Shown piece after piece: positions 32,326 to 41,626 of a DNA stretch of 43,534 nucleotides. The notes under the pieces were generated by a model that worked only from the letters and a program-made list of their open reading frames with translations, had not been told where the DNA came from and ran no database searches. The number at the start of each line of letters is the position of its first letter. Position 1 is the first letter of the stretch. The stretch is from Candidatus Cloacimonadota bacterium (GTDB lineage: Bacteria; Cloacimonadota; Cloacimonadia; Cloacimonadales; TCS61), in contig JABGOP010000011.1 of NCBI GenBank assembly GCA_018645365.1, positions 1-43,534 of the forward strand, written 5' to 3'. A program made the position numbers and the translations under genes.

Positions 32326-32354
32326 TTTTCTACTCCAATTTTTTTCTTTTATCC

Positions 32355-32383
32355 TCAAATTCTGCGATAGTTTTTAATGTCAA
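32355..32383 (-). promoter_or_regulatory. Promoter of rocD
   Basis: TTGACA (32378-32383) starts 58 nt before the ATG at 32325; ATTTGA lies at the -10 distance. Confidence 0.5.
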
Positions 32384-32420
32384 ATATTTTCTTTTTTGAA
32401 TAAAAATTTAGAATAAATTC

Positions 32421-32448
32421 TTGACATAAGATTCCGAAAAATCCCTTT
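32421..32448 (+). promoter_or_regulatory. Promoter of the GT2-surE-COG2426 run
   Basis: TTGACA (32421-32426) starts 56 nt before the ATG at 32477; CCCTTTTCC follows at about the -10 distance. Confidence 0.5.
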
Positions 32449-32476
32449 TCCATTCAAAAAAAATCTAAAGGTGAAA

Positions 32477-33160
32477 ATGAAGGCAAATTGGCAAAATACA
32501 GCAGTTGTGATACCTGTTTTTAACTCGGTAAAATACTTGCCAGAATTACTTGATCGAATTTTGGAAAATTTTCCACAAACGCAAATTTTTGTTGTTGATG
32601 ATGGTTCTGTGGATAATTCGGTGGAAATTTGTAAAAAGTATGAAGTGAATTTAATTGAGCTTTCGCAAAATTATGGCAAAGGAAAAGCACTCCAAATTGG
32701 TTTTGAAGCTGCACTTAATCAGAAATTTAAGTTTGCTTTTTCGATAGATAGTGATCTTCAGCACGAACCGGAAGATTTTGCAAAATTTATTCAAAAACAA
32801 AACGAAGTTGATGCAGATATGGTAATTGGTAATCGCACTTTTTCCATTGAGAAAATGCCATTTATGCGCATTTTGAGCAATAGAATCACAAGCGGAATTG
32901 TCTCACTTGCAAGCGGAAATAAAATCTATGATTCGCAGTCTGGTTATCGACTTTACAGTCTGCAAAAAATGGAAAATATGAAATTCAAATCAACACGTTA
33001 TCAATTTGAAACTGAAATAATTTTAAAATTTGCGAAAACAGATGGAAAATTTGCATTTGTGCCAATTAAAACAATTTATGATGGACAAAAAAGCTATATT
33101 TCACATTTTCGTGACATCAAAGATTTTGTGAAAATAATTCTAAATAAAAGGAAAATATGA
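32477..33160 (+). CDS. Family 2 glycosyltransferase
   Basis: Start at 32477 (MKANWQNTAVVIPVFN) has AAAGGTG a few bases upstream. The 227-residue protein is a single GT-A domain: VVIPVFNSVKYLPELLDRIL, FVVDDGSVDNS, NYGKGKALQIGFEAA, the metal-binding IDSDLQHEPEDF and MVIGNRT. The length and lack of membrane segments resemble small polyprenyl-phosphate sugar transferases (dolichol-phosphate mannose synthase type) as well as other short GT2 enzymes. Donor and acceptor are not known. It overlaps surE by 4 bases. Confidence 0.88.
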   Translation: MKANWQNTAVVIPVFNSVKYLPELLDRILENFPQTQIFVVDDGSVDNSVEICKKYEVNLIELSQNYGKGKALQIGFEAALNQKFKFAFSIDSDLQHEPEDFAKFIQKQNEVDADMVIGNRTFSIEKMPFMRILSNRITSGIVSLASGNKIYDSQSGYRLYSLQKMENMKFKSTRYQFETEIILKFAKTDGKFAFVPIKTIYDGQKSYISHFRDIKDFVKIILNKRKI

Positions 33161-33906
33161 AGATTTTATTAACGAACGATGATGGCTTTGATGCTGATGG
33201 TATCACCATTTTGGCTGATGAATTACAAAAAAATGGACACGAAATAATAATAGCTGCACCGTTGACGCAACAAAGTGCAAAATCACATTCAATCTCACTT
33301 TTTAAACCGATGCAGATAATTGAGAAAGGCGAAAAATATTTTGCAATTAGCGGTACGCCAGCGGATTGCATGATTTTAGCTTCTCAACTTTTGGTTGATG
33401 ATTCGATTGATTTAGTGATTTCTGGCATCAACGCAGGGCAAAATATGGGAGAAGATGTACTTTATTCTGGCACCGTTGCGGCGGCGATTGAAGCGATGTT
33501 TTTGGGTTTTAAATCAATTGCTATTTCGATTGCATCATATCAAAACCAAAAATTTGAAACAGCTGCAAAATATTTGTGCGAAATGCTTAAAAACGGTATC
33601 CAGCAAGAAATTGGTAAAAACGAAATTTTGAATATTAATGTGCCCAATTTGAAATATGATGAAGTAAAAGGTTTCAAAACAACTTGTATAGGGCACCGAA
33701 AATATTATAATTTTGTGCGTACCGAAAAAAGTGAAAATGGTGAAACAGTTTATTTTATTGGAGGTGATGAACCGCATTGGAGTGAAATCGAAAATTCAGA
33801 TGCAAATGCCGTCAAAGAAGGATATATCTCTATCACACCAATTGCACCTGATTTCACCAAAAAAAAAATAATGCCGAAATTACAGAAATGGATTGAAAAA
33901 TTATGA
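33157..33906 (+). CDS. surE: 5'/3'-nucleotidase SurE
   Basis: The 249-residue enzyme starts MKILLTNDDGFDADGI with the metal-binding Asp pair, has QQSAKSHSISL, ISGTPADCMILAS and VISGINAGQNMGEDVLYSGTVAAAIEA. SurE removes phosphate from nucleoside monophosphates in stress and stationary phase. AAAGGAAAAT precedes the ATG. It overlaps the genes on both sides by four bases (ATGA). Confidence 0.95.
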   Translation: MKILLTNDDGFDADGITILADELQKNGHEIIIAAPLTQQSAKSHSISLFKPMQIIEKGEKYFAISGTPADCMILASQLLVDDSIDLVISGINAGQNMGEDVLYSGTVAAAIEAMFLGFKSIAISIASYQNQKFETAAKYLCEMLKNGIQQEIGKNEILNINVPNLKYDEVKGFKTTCIGHRKYYNFVRTEKSENGETVYFIGGDEPHWSEIENSDANAVKEGYISITPIAPDFTKKKIMPKLQKWIEKL

Positions 33907-34526
33907 AAAAATTAGTGCTAATTGTTATTTTATTGGCTTGTGTTTCTCTCTTTGCTGAGCACTCTTTCAAAAAAAATATCGAAAACAAAATTGATGCAAT
34001 TGAAATTTCAGCAGAAATGAAGGTATTTTTCATCTCAATGGTGCCAATTTTCGAACTTCGAGGTGCAATTCCAATCGGTATTCATCACTATAAATTGCCT
34101 TATTGGAAAGTGATTTCACTGGCGATTTTTGGTAACATGATTCCCATTTTTTTCATTCTTTTGTTTTTCGAATTGATTACGAAAATTTGTTTTAAAGTGC
34201 CAATTTTCAAAAAAATATTAGAAACTATTTTTGCGAGAACGCGGCGTAAAAGTGCAATAATAGAAAAATATGAAGAAATTGGACTGATGTTTTTTGTGGC
34301 GATTCCATTGCCGATAACTGGTGCGTGGACGGGTTCGCTCGCTGCCTATTTGATGGGTTTGAATTTTTGGAAATCAATTCTTTTTATATTTTTAGGAGTG
34401 TTGATTGCCGCGGGGGTAGTTACATTTTTAACTTCCTTAAAATGGATAGGTTTAGCGGTTGCAGTATCAGCTATAGTACTTTTAAGTATCAGGGGAATAT
34501 TCAAAAAAAAGAGCAATAAAATTTAA
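33903..34526 (+). CDS. COG2426 small-multidrug-export-like membrane protein
   Basis: The 207-residue protein has an N-terminal hydrophobic segment or signal, ELRGAIPIGIHHYKLPYWKV with the E-x-R-G-A-I-P motif of COG2426/PF06695, and at least three more membrane segments (LAIFGNMIPIFFILLFFEL, GLMFFVAIPLPITGAWTGSL, SILFIFLGVLIAAGVVTFL). The family name suggests drug export, but this is weakly supported in the literature, and a relation to the DedA-like superfamily is likely. It follows surE with overlapping ends. Confidence 0.85.
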   Translation: MKKLVLIVILLACVSLFAEHSFKKNIENKIDAIEISAEMKVFFISMVPIFELRGAIPIGIHHYKLPYWKVISLAIFGNMIPIFFILLFFELITKICFKVPIFKKILETIFARTRRKSAIIEKYEEIGLMFFVAIPLPITGAWTGSLAAYLMGLNFWKSILFIFLGVLIAAGVVTFLTSLKWIGLAVAVSAIVLLSIRGIFKKKSNKI

Positions 34527-34530
34527 TTTG

Positions 34531-34558
34531 TTGACATTTTTCCAACATTTTATTTTCA
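34531..34558 (+). promoter_or_regulatory. Promoter of the SPT/KBL-like gene
   Basis: TTGACA (34531-34536) starts 57 nt before the ATG at 34588; ATTTTATTTTC follows at about the -10 distance. Confidence 0.55.
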
Positions 34559-34587
34559 AGAATCAGAATAATAATGGCGAGGTTTAA

Positions 34588-35769
34588 ATGAGTTTATTAG
34601 ATAAAGTTGGTAATTTCACAATTGCAAAAGAGTACATGGCGATGGGATATTATCCATATTTTCGCATCATCGATTCAGAACAAGATACCGAAGTTATTTG
34701 TAATGGCAAGAAGATGTTGATGATGGGTTCAAACAGTTATTTGGGACTCACAAACCATCCACGTGTTATTGAAGCAGCTAAAAAAGCAACCGATAAATAT
34801 GGAACTGGCTGTGCTGGATCTCGTTTTTTGAACGGCACCTTAGATATTCACATTGAGTTAGAAGAACGGCTCGCAAAGCTCGTTGGAAAAGAGGCATCTC
34901 TTGCTTTTGCCGCTGGCTATATGGCAAATTTAGGCACGATTTCCGCAATGGTAGATCGCGGTGAATACATTGTTACAGATAAATATGATCACGCCTCTAT
35001 TTTAGATGGCTGTATGCTCTCGATGGGAAAAATGGTTCGTTTTAACCACAATAACATGGAACATCTCGACTCAGTTTTGAAAAATAAAGTTTCTGGCAAG
35101 AATGCACTCATCGTTGTTGACGGGATTTTCAGTATGGAAGGTGATGTTGCTGATATTCCGAATATTTGTAAAATTGCTAAAAAATATGGTGCTAGTGTGA
35201 TGGTAGATGAAGCTCATTCTTTGGGTGTTCTTCACAAAACTGGTGCTGGAGCGGCGATGCATTTTGGCTGTACCGATGAGGTGGAGTTGCTCATGGGAAC
35301 TTTTAGTAAATCGCTTGCTTCTGTGGGTGGTTTCATTGCAGGCAGTAAGGAAGTTATTCATTATTTGAAGCATCACGCTCGGTCATTAATTTTTAGTGCT
35401 TCACTTCCGCCAGCTTCTGCTGCTACTGTGATTGAGGCGATGAACATAATGGCAGAAGAACCTGAACGCATTGAAAAACTTTGGGACAATACGCACTATA
35501 TGGCGGAAAATTTCAAAAATATGGGCTACGATATTGGACCTTCGACGACGCCAGTTATTCCGCTTCATGTGGGCGACATGATGAATGCTTTCAAAATGTG
35601 GAAATTGTTGGATGAAGAAGGTGTGTTTATAAACCCAGTTGTACCGCCGGCTGTGCCACCAGCAGATACGCTTATTCGTACCAGTTTTATGGCGACACAT
35701 ACTAGAAAACAGCTTGACGAAGCACTGGAAAAATTTGAGAAAGTCGGTAAAAAAATCGGAATTATTTAA
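34588..35769 (+). CDS. Serine palmitoyltransferase-like / KBL-type PLP enzyme
   Basis: This 393-residue alpha-oxoamine synthase has GSNSYLGLTNHPRVIEAA, GTGCAGSRFLNGTLDIHIEL, VDEAHSLGVLHKTGAGAAMH, the PLP Lys in GTFSKSLASVGGF and VVPPAVPPADTLIRTSFMAT. The family includes serine palmitoyltransferase, 2-amino-3-ketobutyrate CoA ligase and 8-amino-7-oxononanoate synthase. N-terminal YPYFRIIDSEQDTEVICNGK and the VPPxDTLIR tail are closest in my judgement to the Bacteroidota serine palmitoyltransferases that start sphingolipid synthesis. No threonine dehydrogenase or biotin gene is adjacent. GCGAGG precedes the ATG. The stop overlaps the convergent yigZ stop by 4 bases. Confidence 0.8.
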   Translation: MSLLDKVGNFTIAKEYMAMGYYPYFRIIDSEQDTEVICNGKKMLMMGSNSYLGLTNHPRVIEAAKKATDKYGTGCAGSRFLNGTLDIHIELEERLAKLVGKEASLAFAAGYMANLGTISAMVDRGEYIVTDKYDHASILDGCMLSMGKMVRFNHNNMEHLDSVLKNKVSGKNALIVVDGIFSMEGDVADIPNICKIAKKYGASVMVDEAHSLGVLHKTGAGAAMHFGCTDEVELLMGTFSKSLASVGGFIAGSKEVIHYLKHHARSLIFSASLPPASAATVIEAMNIMAEEPERIEKLWDNTHYMAENFKNMGYDIGPSTTPVIPLHVGDMMNAFKMWKLLDEEGVFINPVVPPAVPPADTLIRTSFMATHTRKQLDEALEKFEKVGKKIGII

Positions 35770-36368
35770 GTTATAAAACTTAACTTTCCAGCTTTTTCTA
35801 GTTCTGCGAGGTATTTTCCTAGCTCATCTTTTTGGTGTGTTTCGATGGAGATTTCTAAGCTGACTTTTTCAGCATAATCGACATTCGCGATGTTGCCATT
35901 TATTTTTTCAATTTGATATTTTAACTGTTCCGCAAAATCGTAAGTTGTGATGATTTTGAATTCAGAAAGTTTCACTAATTTGAGCAAGATATTACTGTTT
36001 ATTGCAGTTTCTGTCACCGAACCGTAAGCGTCGATTAATCCGCGAACACCTAATTTTACACCGCCAAAATAGCGTGTTACGACAGCAACAATGTTGGTCA
36101 TTTTGTGTTTTGATAAAGCATTTAAAATTGGTTTTCCAGCAGTTCCGGTAGGTTCACCTGCATCAGATGAATGAAAGGTTTCGCCTTTTTCACCAACAAT
36201 GTAAGCCCAACAATTATGATTGGCGTTTTTGTGTTTTTCCCCGATTTGTGTAATGTATTTTTTGGCAGTTTGCATTGTTTCAACATATTGCAAATGAGCG
36301 ATGAAAATCGACCTTTTAATTTTTGTTTCCTCGCAGATTTCGTTTTTGACGGAATAGAAATATTTCAT
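35766..36368 (-). CDS. yigZ: YigZ/IMPACT family protein
   Basis: The 200-residue protein has RSIFIAHLQYVETMQTAKKY, HNCWAYIVGEKGE, SSDAGEPTGTAGKPILNALS and VVTRYFGGVKLGVRGLIDAY, the core of the UPF0029/IMPACT family, and a C-terminal DUF1949-like half. Eukaryotic IMPACT proteins regulate Gcn2; the bacterial role is unclear, with RNA or ribosome binding suggested. It starts one base after the SNF2 gene's stop, so the two are cotranscribed. Confidence 0.93.
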   Translation of the reverse strand: MKYFYSVKNEICEETKIKRSIFIAHLQYVETMQTAKKYITQIGEKHKNANHNCWAYIVGEKGETFHSSDAGEPTGTAGKPILNALSKHKMTNIVAVVTRYFGGVKLGVRGLIDAYGSVTETAINSNILLKLVKLSEFKIITTYDFAEQLKYQIEKINGNIANVDYAEKVSLEISIETHQKDELGKYLAELEKAGKLSFIT

Positions 36369-36369
36369 C

Positions 36370-39300
36370 TTAATTTTCTAGGATTTTTTGAAGTTCGTTC
36401 ACGTCAATTTTTTTCAAAACATTTTGTCCGTCTTCGATAATATTTTCGAACATTTCTCGTTTTTCTTTTTGTAGTGCCACAATTTTTTCTTCGATAGAAT
36501 TTTTGGTAATGAGCTTGTAAATCATCACTTTTTTAGTTTGCCCGATACGGTGAGCACGGTCGATTGCTTGGTTTTCCGTCATTGGGTTCCACCAAGGATC
36601 GACGATGATGACAGTATCCGCAGCGGTTAAATTAAGTCCGTAACCACCGGTTTTTAAACTAATTAAAAAAGCTCGAATATTGTTGTTGTTATTGAAATTT
36701 TCGATTCGTTCCTGACGATTCTTGGTTGAACCGTCCATATATTCAAATTTAATTTTTTCTTTTTGAAATAGTTTTTTGATGATTTGAAGCATTTGTACAA
36801 ATTGGCTAAAAATAAGTATTTTTTTGTCATTTTCGATGGCTTCTAAAACGATTTCGCGCAGAGTTTCCAATTTGCCAGAAAGCATAAAATCGTCATTCAT
36901 CGTTTTTTCTAATAAAGCCGGATGATTGCAGATTTGGCGTAGCTTTGTAAGGGCAGCCAGAAGATGAATGTAGTTTTTATCACGTTGCTGTTGGAGATAA
37001 TCTGTTTTGATTTTTTCCAAAAGTTGGAGATAAATTTTTTCCTGAATTTTCGCCATTTTGCAAAAAACTATTTGTTCTTGTTTATCTGGCAATTCGATGA
37101 GAACTTCGTTCTTTTTTCGGCGTAAAATAAACGGTGAAATGAACATTTTCAGCTTATTTTGTGCGTCAATTTTTCCATCGATGGATTCAATAAAACTGTT
37201 TTTGAATTTTTTGATAGGCGGTAAAAATCCAGGCATTAAAAAATCAAAAATTGACCAAAGTTCAAGTGGATGATTTTCGATAGGTGTACCAGAAAGTGCC
37301 ATTTTATTTTTTGCAGTTAACTCTTTAATCGCTTTTGTACGCATTGCTGTCGCATTTTTAATGTGTTGAGCTTCGTCCAAAATAATGTATTCAAAATCTA
37401 TTTTTTCGAGCTGCTTAATATCGTTTTGAATAATTGAATATGATGCAAAAAGGATGTTCGTATTCAGATTTTTCAAAATATTCGCACGCTCTTTTTTACT
37501 TCCTTCATAAATTTGATACGAAAGATTTTTACCAAATTTATCTATTTCGTTTGCCCAATTGAAAAGCAAAGTTTTGGGGCAAATCACTAAACTGACAGAA
37601 GTTGTGTTCAAGGTAGAAAGAACCGAAATGGCTTGAATGGTTTTTCCCAACCCCATATCATCCGCTAAAATTCCCGACATACCGTATTTTTTCAGCATCA
37701 TTAGCCATTGAAATCCAGCTTTTTGATAGCTTCTCATAATTGGTTGCAAATTAAATGGCAACCCATACTCTGGCGTTGATTTTTGCTTCAAGATTTCGAT
37801 AAACATATTTTGAAGATATTCATCACCAATAATGCTAATTCCTTTATTTACGGAATTTAGCTGATAAACGAAAGGCAAATTGTAGATGGAAAGCTTATAG
37901 CTTTCACCGTGTTCTTTTTTGCTTTTTTTCAGTAAAATATCTACTTCATCGAAAGCATCTCTGTTCTCGAAAAAGAGGAGTCGTCCATCTTTTAATTTGT
38001 GGAATTTTTCTTTTGTTTTGAAAATTTTTTTCAGTTCGGAATGGGTAAATTTAACATCTTTGTAATTGTATTCAACCTGGTATTCAAACCAATTTGTTTT
38101 ACCAGTAGATTTAGTTTTGATGATGGGTTTCAACTCAACTTTATAGATGAATTCTTTTTTTAATTCATCGCAAAGTTCGATATTCCAATCTGATTTTCCA
38201 AATTCAAAAATTACTTTTTTGAGAATTTCGATGTTTTCTTTTCCTTCAAAAATTAATTGTGATTTTTTCTTTAATTCAGTTGTTGTTGCTTGTGGTAACT
38301 CTTTTGCAAACTGCCTAACTTCAAATTTAGTTTGGGGCGGAATATAAAACCAGCGTACCTTGTTTTGTTGGTCAAAACGGACCAATTCAACTGGCAATAA
38401 AATTGTTGACATTGGAATTCGCAGACCATCTTTGTAATCGAGCAGACCTTCCATAATAACGGTATCATTATTTTTTTTGAGCTGATAAGTGATGATGGGG
38501 GTGTTGTGGTGAACTTCATCAATTTCAATGTCTTCGTCAAAATCGAGAAAGCATTTTGCCAATGCCAATTGGCGTGCCACAACTGAAGAAAGATAAACTA
38601 AATCTGATTGTTTTAATAAAAATCCAGTCGAAAATATATCTGCAATTACTTTTTCTTTGAAAGGTAAAATTAGTGGAAAAACTGTGTTTTTCTTAAAAAT
38701 GTAAGTGGTACTTCCAGAGTAGGCAACGGAGATATTTTCTTTGTTGGCAAGGGTTAAGCTGTATTTGTCGTCACCTATTTTATGAACCCGAAAATTTATG
38801 CGGAGCTCTTCATCTGAAAAAATGAGTTTATCTCCCGTTTCACGCACGAAAATTCTTTCGTGAAGATTTTTTAAAGTAGGTAACAGGTTGATAAAATTAG
38901 TTTTATAAATGGTAAAAAAACTATTTTTCCGACTGAAAGAACATTTGTTTTTTTGCAATAACTTGAATAATTCTAACTCGGCAGAGGAAAGTGCTTTCAT
39001 CTGTCTTTCAGCTTTCGGCAAAATTTCTAGGTCTTCATTATCAATTTTATGTCCTGCCAAAATAATGGAAATTAGGCGAACTTCGAGTGGTTTATAGCTT
39101 TTTAAATAGAAGCGAATTTTATCGGAGGATTGGTTGTAAATATCGGCGATTTCAATTTTTGCATTCAGAACGGTGCGTTGCCAAAATTCATTGTAATTTA
39201 GTAAATTTGAGTGGTAAGTTTGAATTATTTTTTCGTCTAATATCTCGGTGGAGAGAAATTTGTATGCATAATTTAAGACTGAAAGATAGTGTTTACACTC

Positions 39301-39540
39301 TTCTTTACCACATTTTGAACAGCGGTGTTGCAGGATTTTATGGGCGTTTTTATCGTAAATTATTTCAATTTTCACATCAAAATATTTGGTGGAATTTGGT
39401 TCAAATTTGAATACGATATTTCCATTTTCATTGAGATAATTCTGTGAAGTTAACTCGTTATTTTTCAAGTGAATAATCGAGCTTTTGAAGAACCATGAAT
39501 TGGAATGCCCATGAAACTCTTTGCCGAAAAGTCGTGCCAT
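36370..39540 (-). CDS. SWIM-type SNF2 family helicase
   Basis: Start at 39540 (MARLFGKEF) is chosen: GAGGGG lies 7 nt upstream and a TTGACC box 58 nt upstream; an ATG five codons earlier has neither. The 1056-residue protein has an N-terminal zinc site CSKCGKEECKH of SWIM type near residue 80, about 450 residues of mixed fold, then an SNF2 ATPase: ILADDMGLGKTIQAISVL near 630, VICPKTLLFNW, the DEAQ box YIILDEAQHIKNATAMR near 722, LSGTPIENHPLELWSIFDFL, and helicase C with ISLKTGGYGLNLTAADTVI and RAHRIGQTKKVMIYKLI near 1000. Bacterial SNF2 proteins of this kind resemble HepA/RapA-like ATPases and may act on DNA-bound complexes. Downstream yigZ is in the same transcript. Confidence 0.93.
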   Translation of the reverse strand: MARLFGKEFHGHSNSWFFKSSIIHLKNNELTSQNYLNENGNIVFKFEPNSTKYFDVKIEIIYDKNAHKILQHRCSKCGKEECKHYLSVLNYAYKFLSTEILDEKIIQTYHSNLLNYNEFWQRTVLNAKIEIADIYNQSSDKIRFYLKSYKPLEVRLISIILAGHKIDNEDLEILPKAERQMKALSSAELELFKLLQKNKCSFSRKNSFFTIYKTNFINLLPTLKNLHERIFVRETGDKLIFSDEELRINFRVHKIGDDKYSLTLANKENISVAYSGSTTYIFKKNTVFPLILPFKEKVIADIFSTGFLLKQSDLVYLSSVVARQLALAKCFLDFDEDIEIDEVHHNTPIITYQLKKNNDTVIMEGLLDYKDGLRIPMSTILLPVELVRFDQQNKVRWFYIPPQTKFEVRQFAKELPQATTTELKKKSQLIFEGKENIEILKKVIFEFGKSDWNIELCDELKKEFIYKVELKPIIKTKSTGKTNWFEYQVEYNYKDVKFTHSELKKIFKTKEKFHKLKDGRLLFFENRDAFDEVDILLKKSKKEHGESYKLSIYNLPFVYQLNSVNKGISIIGDEYLQNMFIEILKQKSTPEYGLPFNLQPIMRSYQKAGFQWLMMLKKYGMSGILADDMGLGKTIQAISVLSTLNTTSVSLVICPKTLLFNWANEIDKFGKNLSYQIYEGSKKERANILKNLNTNILFASYSIIQNDIKQLEKIDFEYIILDEAQHIKNATAMRTKAIKELTAKNKMALSGTPIENHPLELWSIFDFLMPGFLPPIKKFKNSFIESIDGKIDAQNKLKMFISPFILRRKKNEVLIELPDKQEQIVFCKMAKIQEKIYLQLLEKIKTDYLQQQRDKNYIHLLAALTKLRQICNHPALLEKTMNDDFMLSGKLETLREIVLEAIENDKKILIFSQFVQMLQIIKKLFQKEKIKFEYMDGSTKNRQERIENFNNNNNIRAFLISLKTGGYGLNLTAADTVIIVDPWWNPMTENQAIDRAHRIGQTKKVMIYKLITKNSIEEKIVALQKEKREMFENIIEDGQNVLKKIDVNELQKILEN

Positions 39541-39569
39541 AAATTTACCCCTCAAATTTTTAAAGTTTC

Positions 39570-39598
39570 GACTGATATTCCAATGGTTTGAAGGTCAA
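39570..39598 (-). promoter_or_regulatory. Promoter of the SNF2-yigZ pair
   Basis: TTGACC (39593-39598) starts 58 nt before the ATG at 39540; GGAATATCAG lies near the -10 distance. It lies between thiD (stop 39610) and the SNF2 gene. Confidence 0.4.
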
Positions 39599-39609
39599 GA
39601 GATATTTTG

Positions 39610-40347
39610 TTATTTTGATGAGTTGAATTTTTTGTAGAGTTTTTCCACCAATTTGGAAGCTTTTTGAGAAGCAACTTCTGAATTGATTTCGGTGGTCAGG
39701 AAACAAGTAAAAGCACTCGAAAACGCACAGCCAGTACCGTGTTTATATTGATAGCTCCATTTTTCCTTTTGGAAAATTTGCGTCTTGTTTTTGGTAATTA
39801 ATGCCTCTTTTCGTTCGGCGAAATGTCCCCCCGTCAAATAGATGGATGAATCGTATTTTTGGACGATGTTTTTGCCGATTTTTACAGCTTCTTCAAAAGT
39901 ATAAATTTTTTGGTTGGCAATTTTTTCGAGCTCATCTTTATTCGGGGTGATAAAAGTCGAAAGTGGCATCAATTCATTTTTAAATAGTTCGATATTTTTA
40001 ATGAAATTGTCGCCGTTTGTAGGAGCAAAAACAGTGTCGAGAACGATTATTTTTGGCTGGTATTTTTTGAGCAACTTCACGATGATTTGTAAATTTTCAT
40101 TACTACAAATTGCACCAATTTTGACACTATTAACATCAAATGATCGAAAACATTTTTCAATTTGTGCTTTTAATATTTGTGGATTTGTAGGATGAATTTT
40201 ATCTAAACCATCAAAATCTTGCACCGTCAATCCAGTAATTGCGGAAAGTCCCCAAAAACCAAGTTTTTCGGCTACTCGTAAATCTTGTTGAATACCAGCA
40301 CCACCGCTGTTATCAGCGGCGGCGATAGTGAGAAAACATGCTTGCAT
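39610..40347 (-). CDS. thiD: Hydroxymethylpyrimidine (phosphate) kinase
   Basis: The 245-residue kinase has AAADNSGGAGIQQDLRVAEK, GLSAITGLTVQDFDGL, VLDTVFAPTNGDNF, FITPNKDELEKIA and the catalytic end YKHGTGCAFSSAFTCF. It makes HMP diphosphate, the pyrimidine substrate of ThiE. It overlaps the thiC stop by one base and is the last gene of the riboswitch-controlled operon. Family kinases often accept pyridoxal also, but the operon points to thiamine. Confidence 0.93.
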   Translation of the reverse strand: MQACFLTIAAADNSGGAGIQQDLRVAEKLGFWGLSAITGLTVQDFDGLDKIHPTNPQILKAQIEKCFRSFDVNSVKIGAICSNENLQIIVKLLKKYQPKIIVLDTVFAPTNGDNFIKNIELFKNELMPLSTFITPNKDELEKIANQKIYTFEEAVKIGKNIVQKYDSSIYLTGGHFAERKEALITKNKTQIFQKEKWSYQYKHGTGCAFSSAFTCFLTTEINSEVASQKASKLVEKLYKKFNSSK

Positions 40348-41621
40348 TAGTCTAGGTTTCTATCCGTTTTTACAGCACAAAGCTTACCACACATACTGCA
40401 TGCGTCGTCATCTGCACCTTCCGATTCCATTTTTCTTTTGCGAGCCAGTTCAGGATTAATTGCATTTTTGTAAATTGCGTCCCAGTCAAGTTCTCGTCTT
40501 GCTTTTGAAATAGCTAAATCTCGGTCGCGTGCACCGTTCACATTTTTGACAATATCACCACTGTGAGCTGCAATTTTACTGGCAATTACACCTTCTTTGA
40601 CATCATCGATATTCGGTAAACAAAGATGTTCTGCTGGCGTTACATAACAGAGGAAGTCAACGCCGTGTGAGGCAGCAATTGCACCACCAATTGCACCAAC
40701 TATATGGTCGTAACCAGGTGCAATATCGGTAGTCAATGGACCTAAAACATAAAAAGGTGCATCGTGGCAAACGCGTTTCATCAGTTTCACATTCATCTCA
40801 ATTTGATCGAGTGGGACATGTCCAGGACCTTCCACTAAAACCTGAATGCCGCGTGCAAAGGCGCGCTGAGTGAGTTCTCCAAGTACAAGCAATTCCGCTA
40901 ATTGTCCGCGGTCAGTTGCGTCTGCACCAGCACCAGGGCGTAAGCTGTCGCCCAAACTGATGGTAATATCGTATTTCTCGCAAATATCTAAAATGCGATC
41001 ATACTGTTCATAAAGTGGGTTTTCGGCATCATTATCGATCATCCATCTCTTCAAAAGTGAACCACCGCGACTGACGATTCCCCCAACCCGTTCGTGATTA
41101 TCTAAAAATTCCAAAGAACGCCGTGTAACACCGCAGTGCAAAGTCATGAAATCTACGCCTTGTTTTGCTTGGGCTTCAATTTCATCAAAAAGCATATCAG
41201 CGGTCATGTTTTGGAAGCGAATATTCTTTTCAGCAAGACGGGTCATCACTGGGTAAATTGGTACGGTTCCAATCATAACGGGTGAATGTTCGATAATTAA
41301 GCGACGAATTTCATCGAGATTTCCACCGGTAGAAAGATCCATGACTGCATCTGAACCATATTTGACAGCGACATCAAGTTTTTCTAACTCTTCTTGTAAA
41401 TTGCAATGTAAACCACTCGTACCTATGTTTGCATTGATCTTTGTTTTTAGTCCATTTCCGATGCCGCGTGCTTCAAAATTGTGATTGATGTTCTTGGGAA
41501 TCGCAATGCGGCCGACTGCCACTTCTTGTCGAATCCATTCAACATCTAATCCCTCATAAGCAGCTACTTCGCGCATCTCTTTCGTAATTTTGCCAGCTCT
41601 TGCCATTTGCATTTGAGTCAT
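40347..41621 (-). CDS. thiC: Phosphomethylpyrimidine synthase ThiC (short form)
   Basis: The 424-residue enzyme has KINANIGTSGLHCNLQEEL, SDAVMDLSTGGNLDEIR, FMTLHCGVTRRSLEFL, GDSLRPGAGADATDRGQLAE, VEGPGHVPLDQIEMNVKLMK, GPLTTDIAPGYDHIVGAIGG and the C-terminal CSMCGKLC that binds the radical-SAM 4Fe-4S cluster. It lacks the extra N-terminal domain of E. coli ThiC (631 aa), as in many anaerobes. It makes the HMP phosphate from aminoimidazole ribotide. GAGG lies 9 nt before the ATG. It lies between thiE and thiD. Confidence 0.97.
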   Translation of the reverse strand: MTQMQMARAGKITKEMREVAAYEGLDVEWIRQEVAVGRIAIPKNINHNFEARGIGNGLKTKINANIGTSGLHCNLQEELEKLDVAVKYGSDAVMDLSTGGNLDEIRRLIIEHSPVMIGTVPIYPVMTRLAEKNIRFQNMTADMLFDEIEAQAKQGVDFMTLHCGVTRRSLEFLDNHERVGGIVSRGGSLLKRWMIDNDAENPLYEQYDRILDICEKYDITISLGDSLRPGAGADATDRGQLAELLVLGELTQRAFARGIQVLVEGPGHVPLDQIEMNVKLMKRVCHDAPFYVLGPLTTDIAPGYDHIVGAIGGAIAASHGVDFLCYVTPAEHLCLPNIDDVKEGVIASKIAAHSGDIVKNVNGARDRDLAISKARRELDWDAIYKNAINPELARKRKMESEGADDDACSMCGKLCAVKTDRNLD

Positions 41622-41626
41622 AAAGA

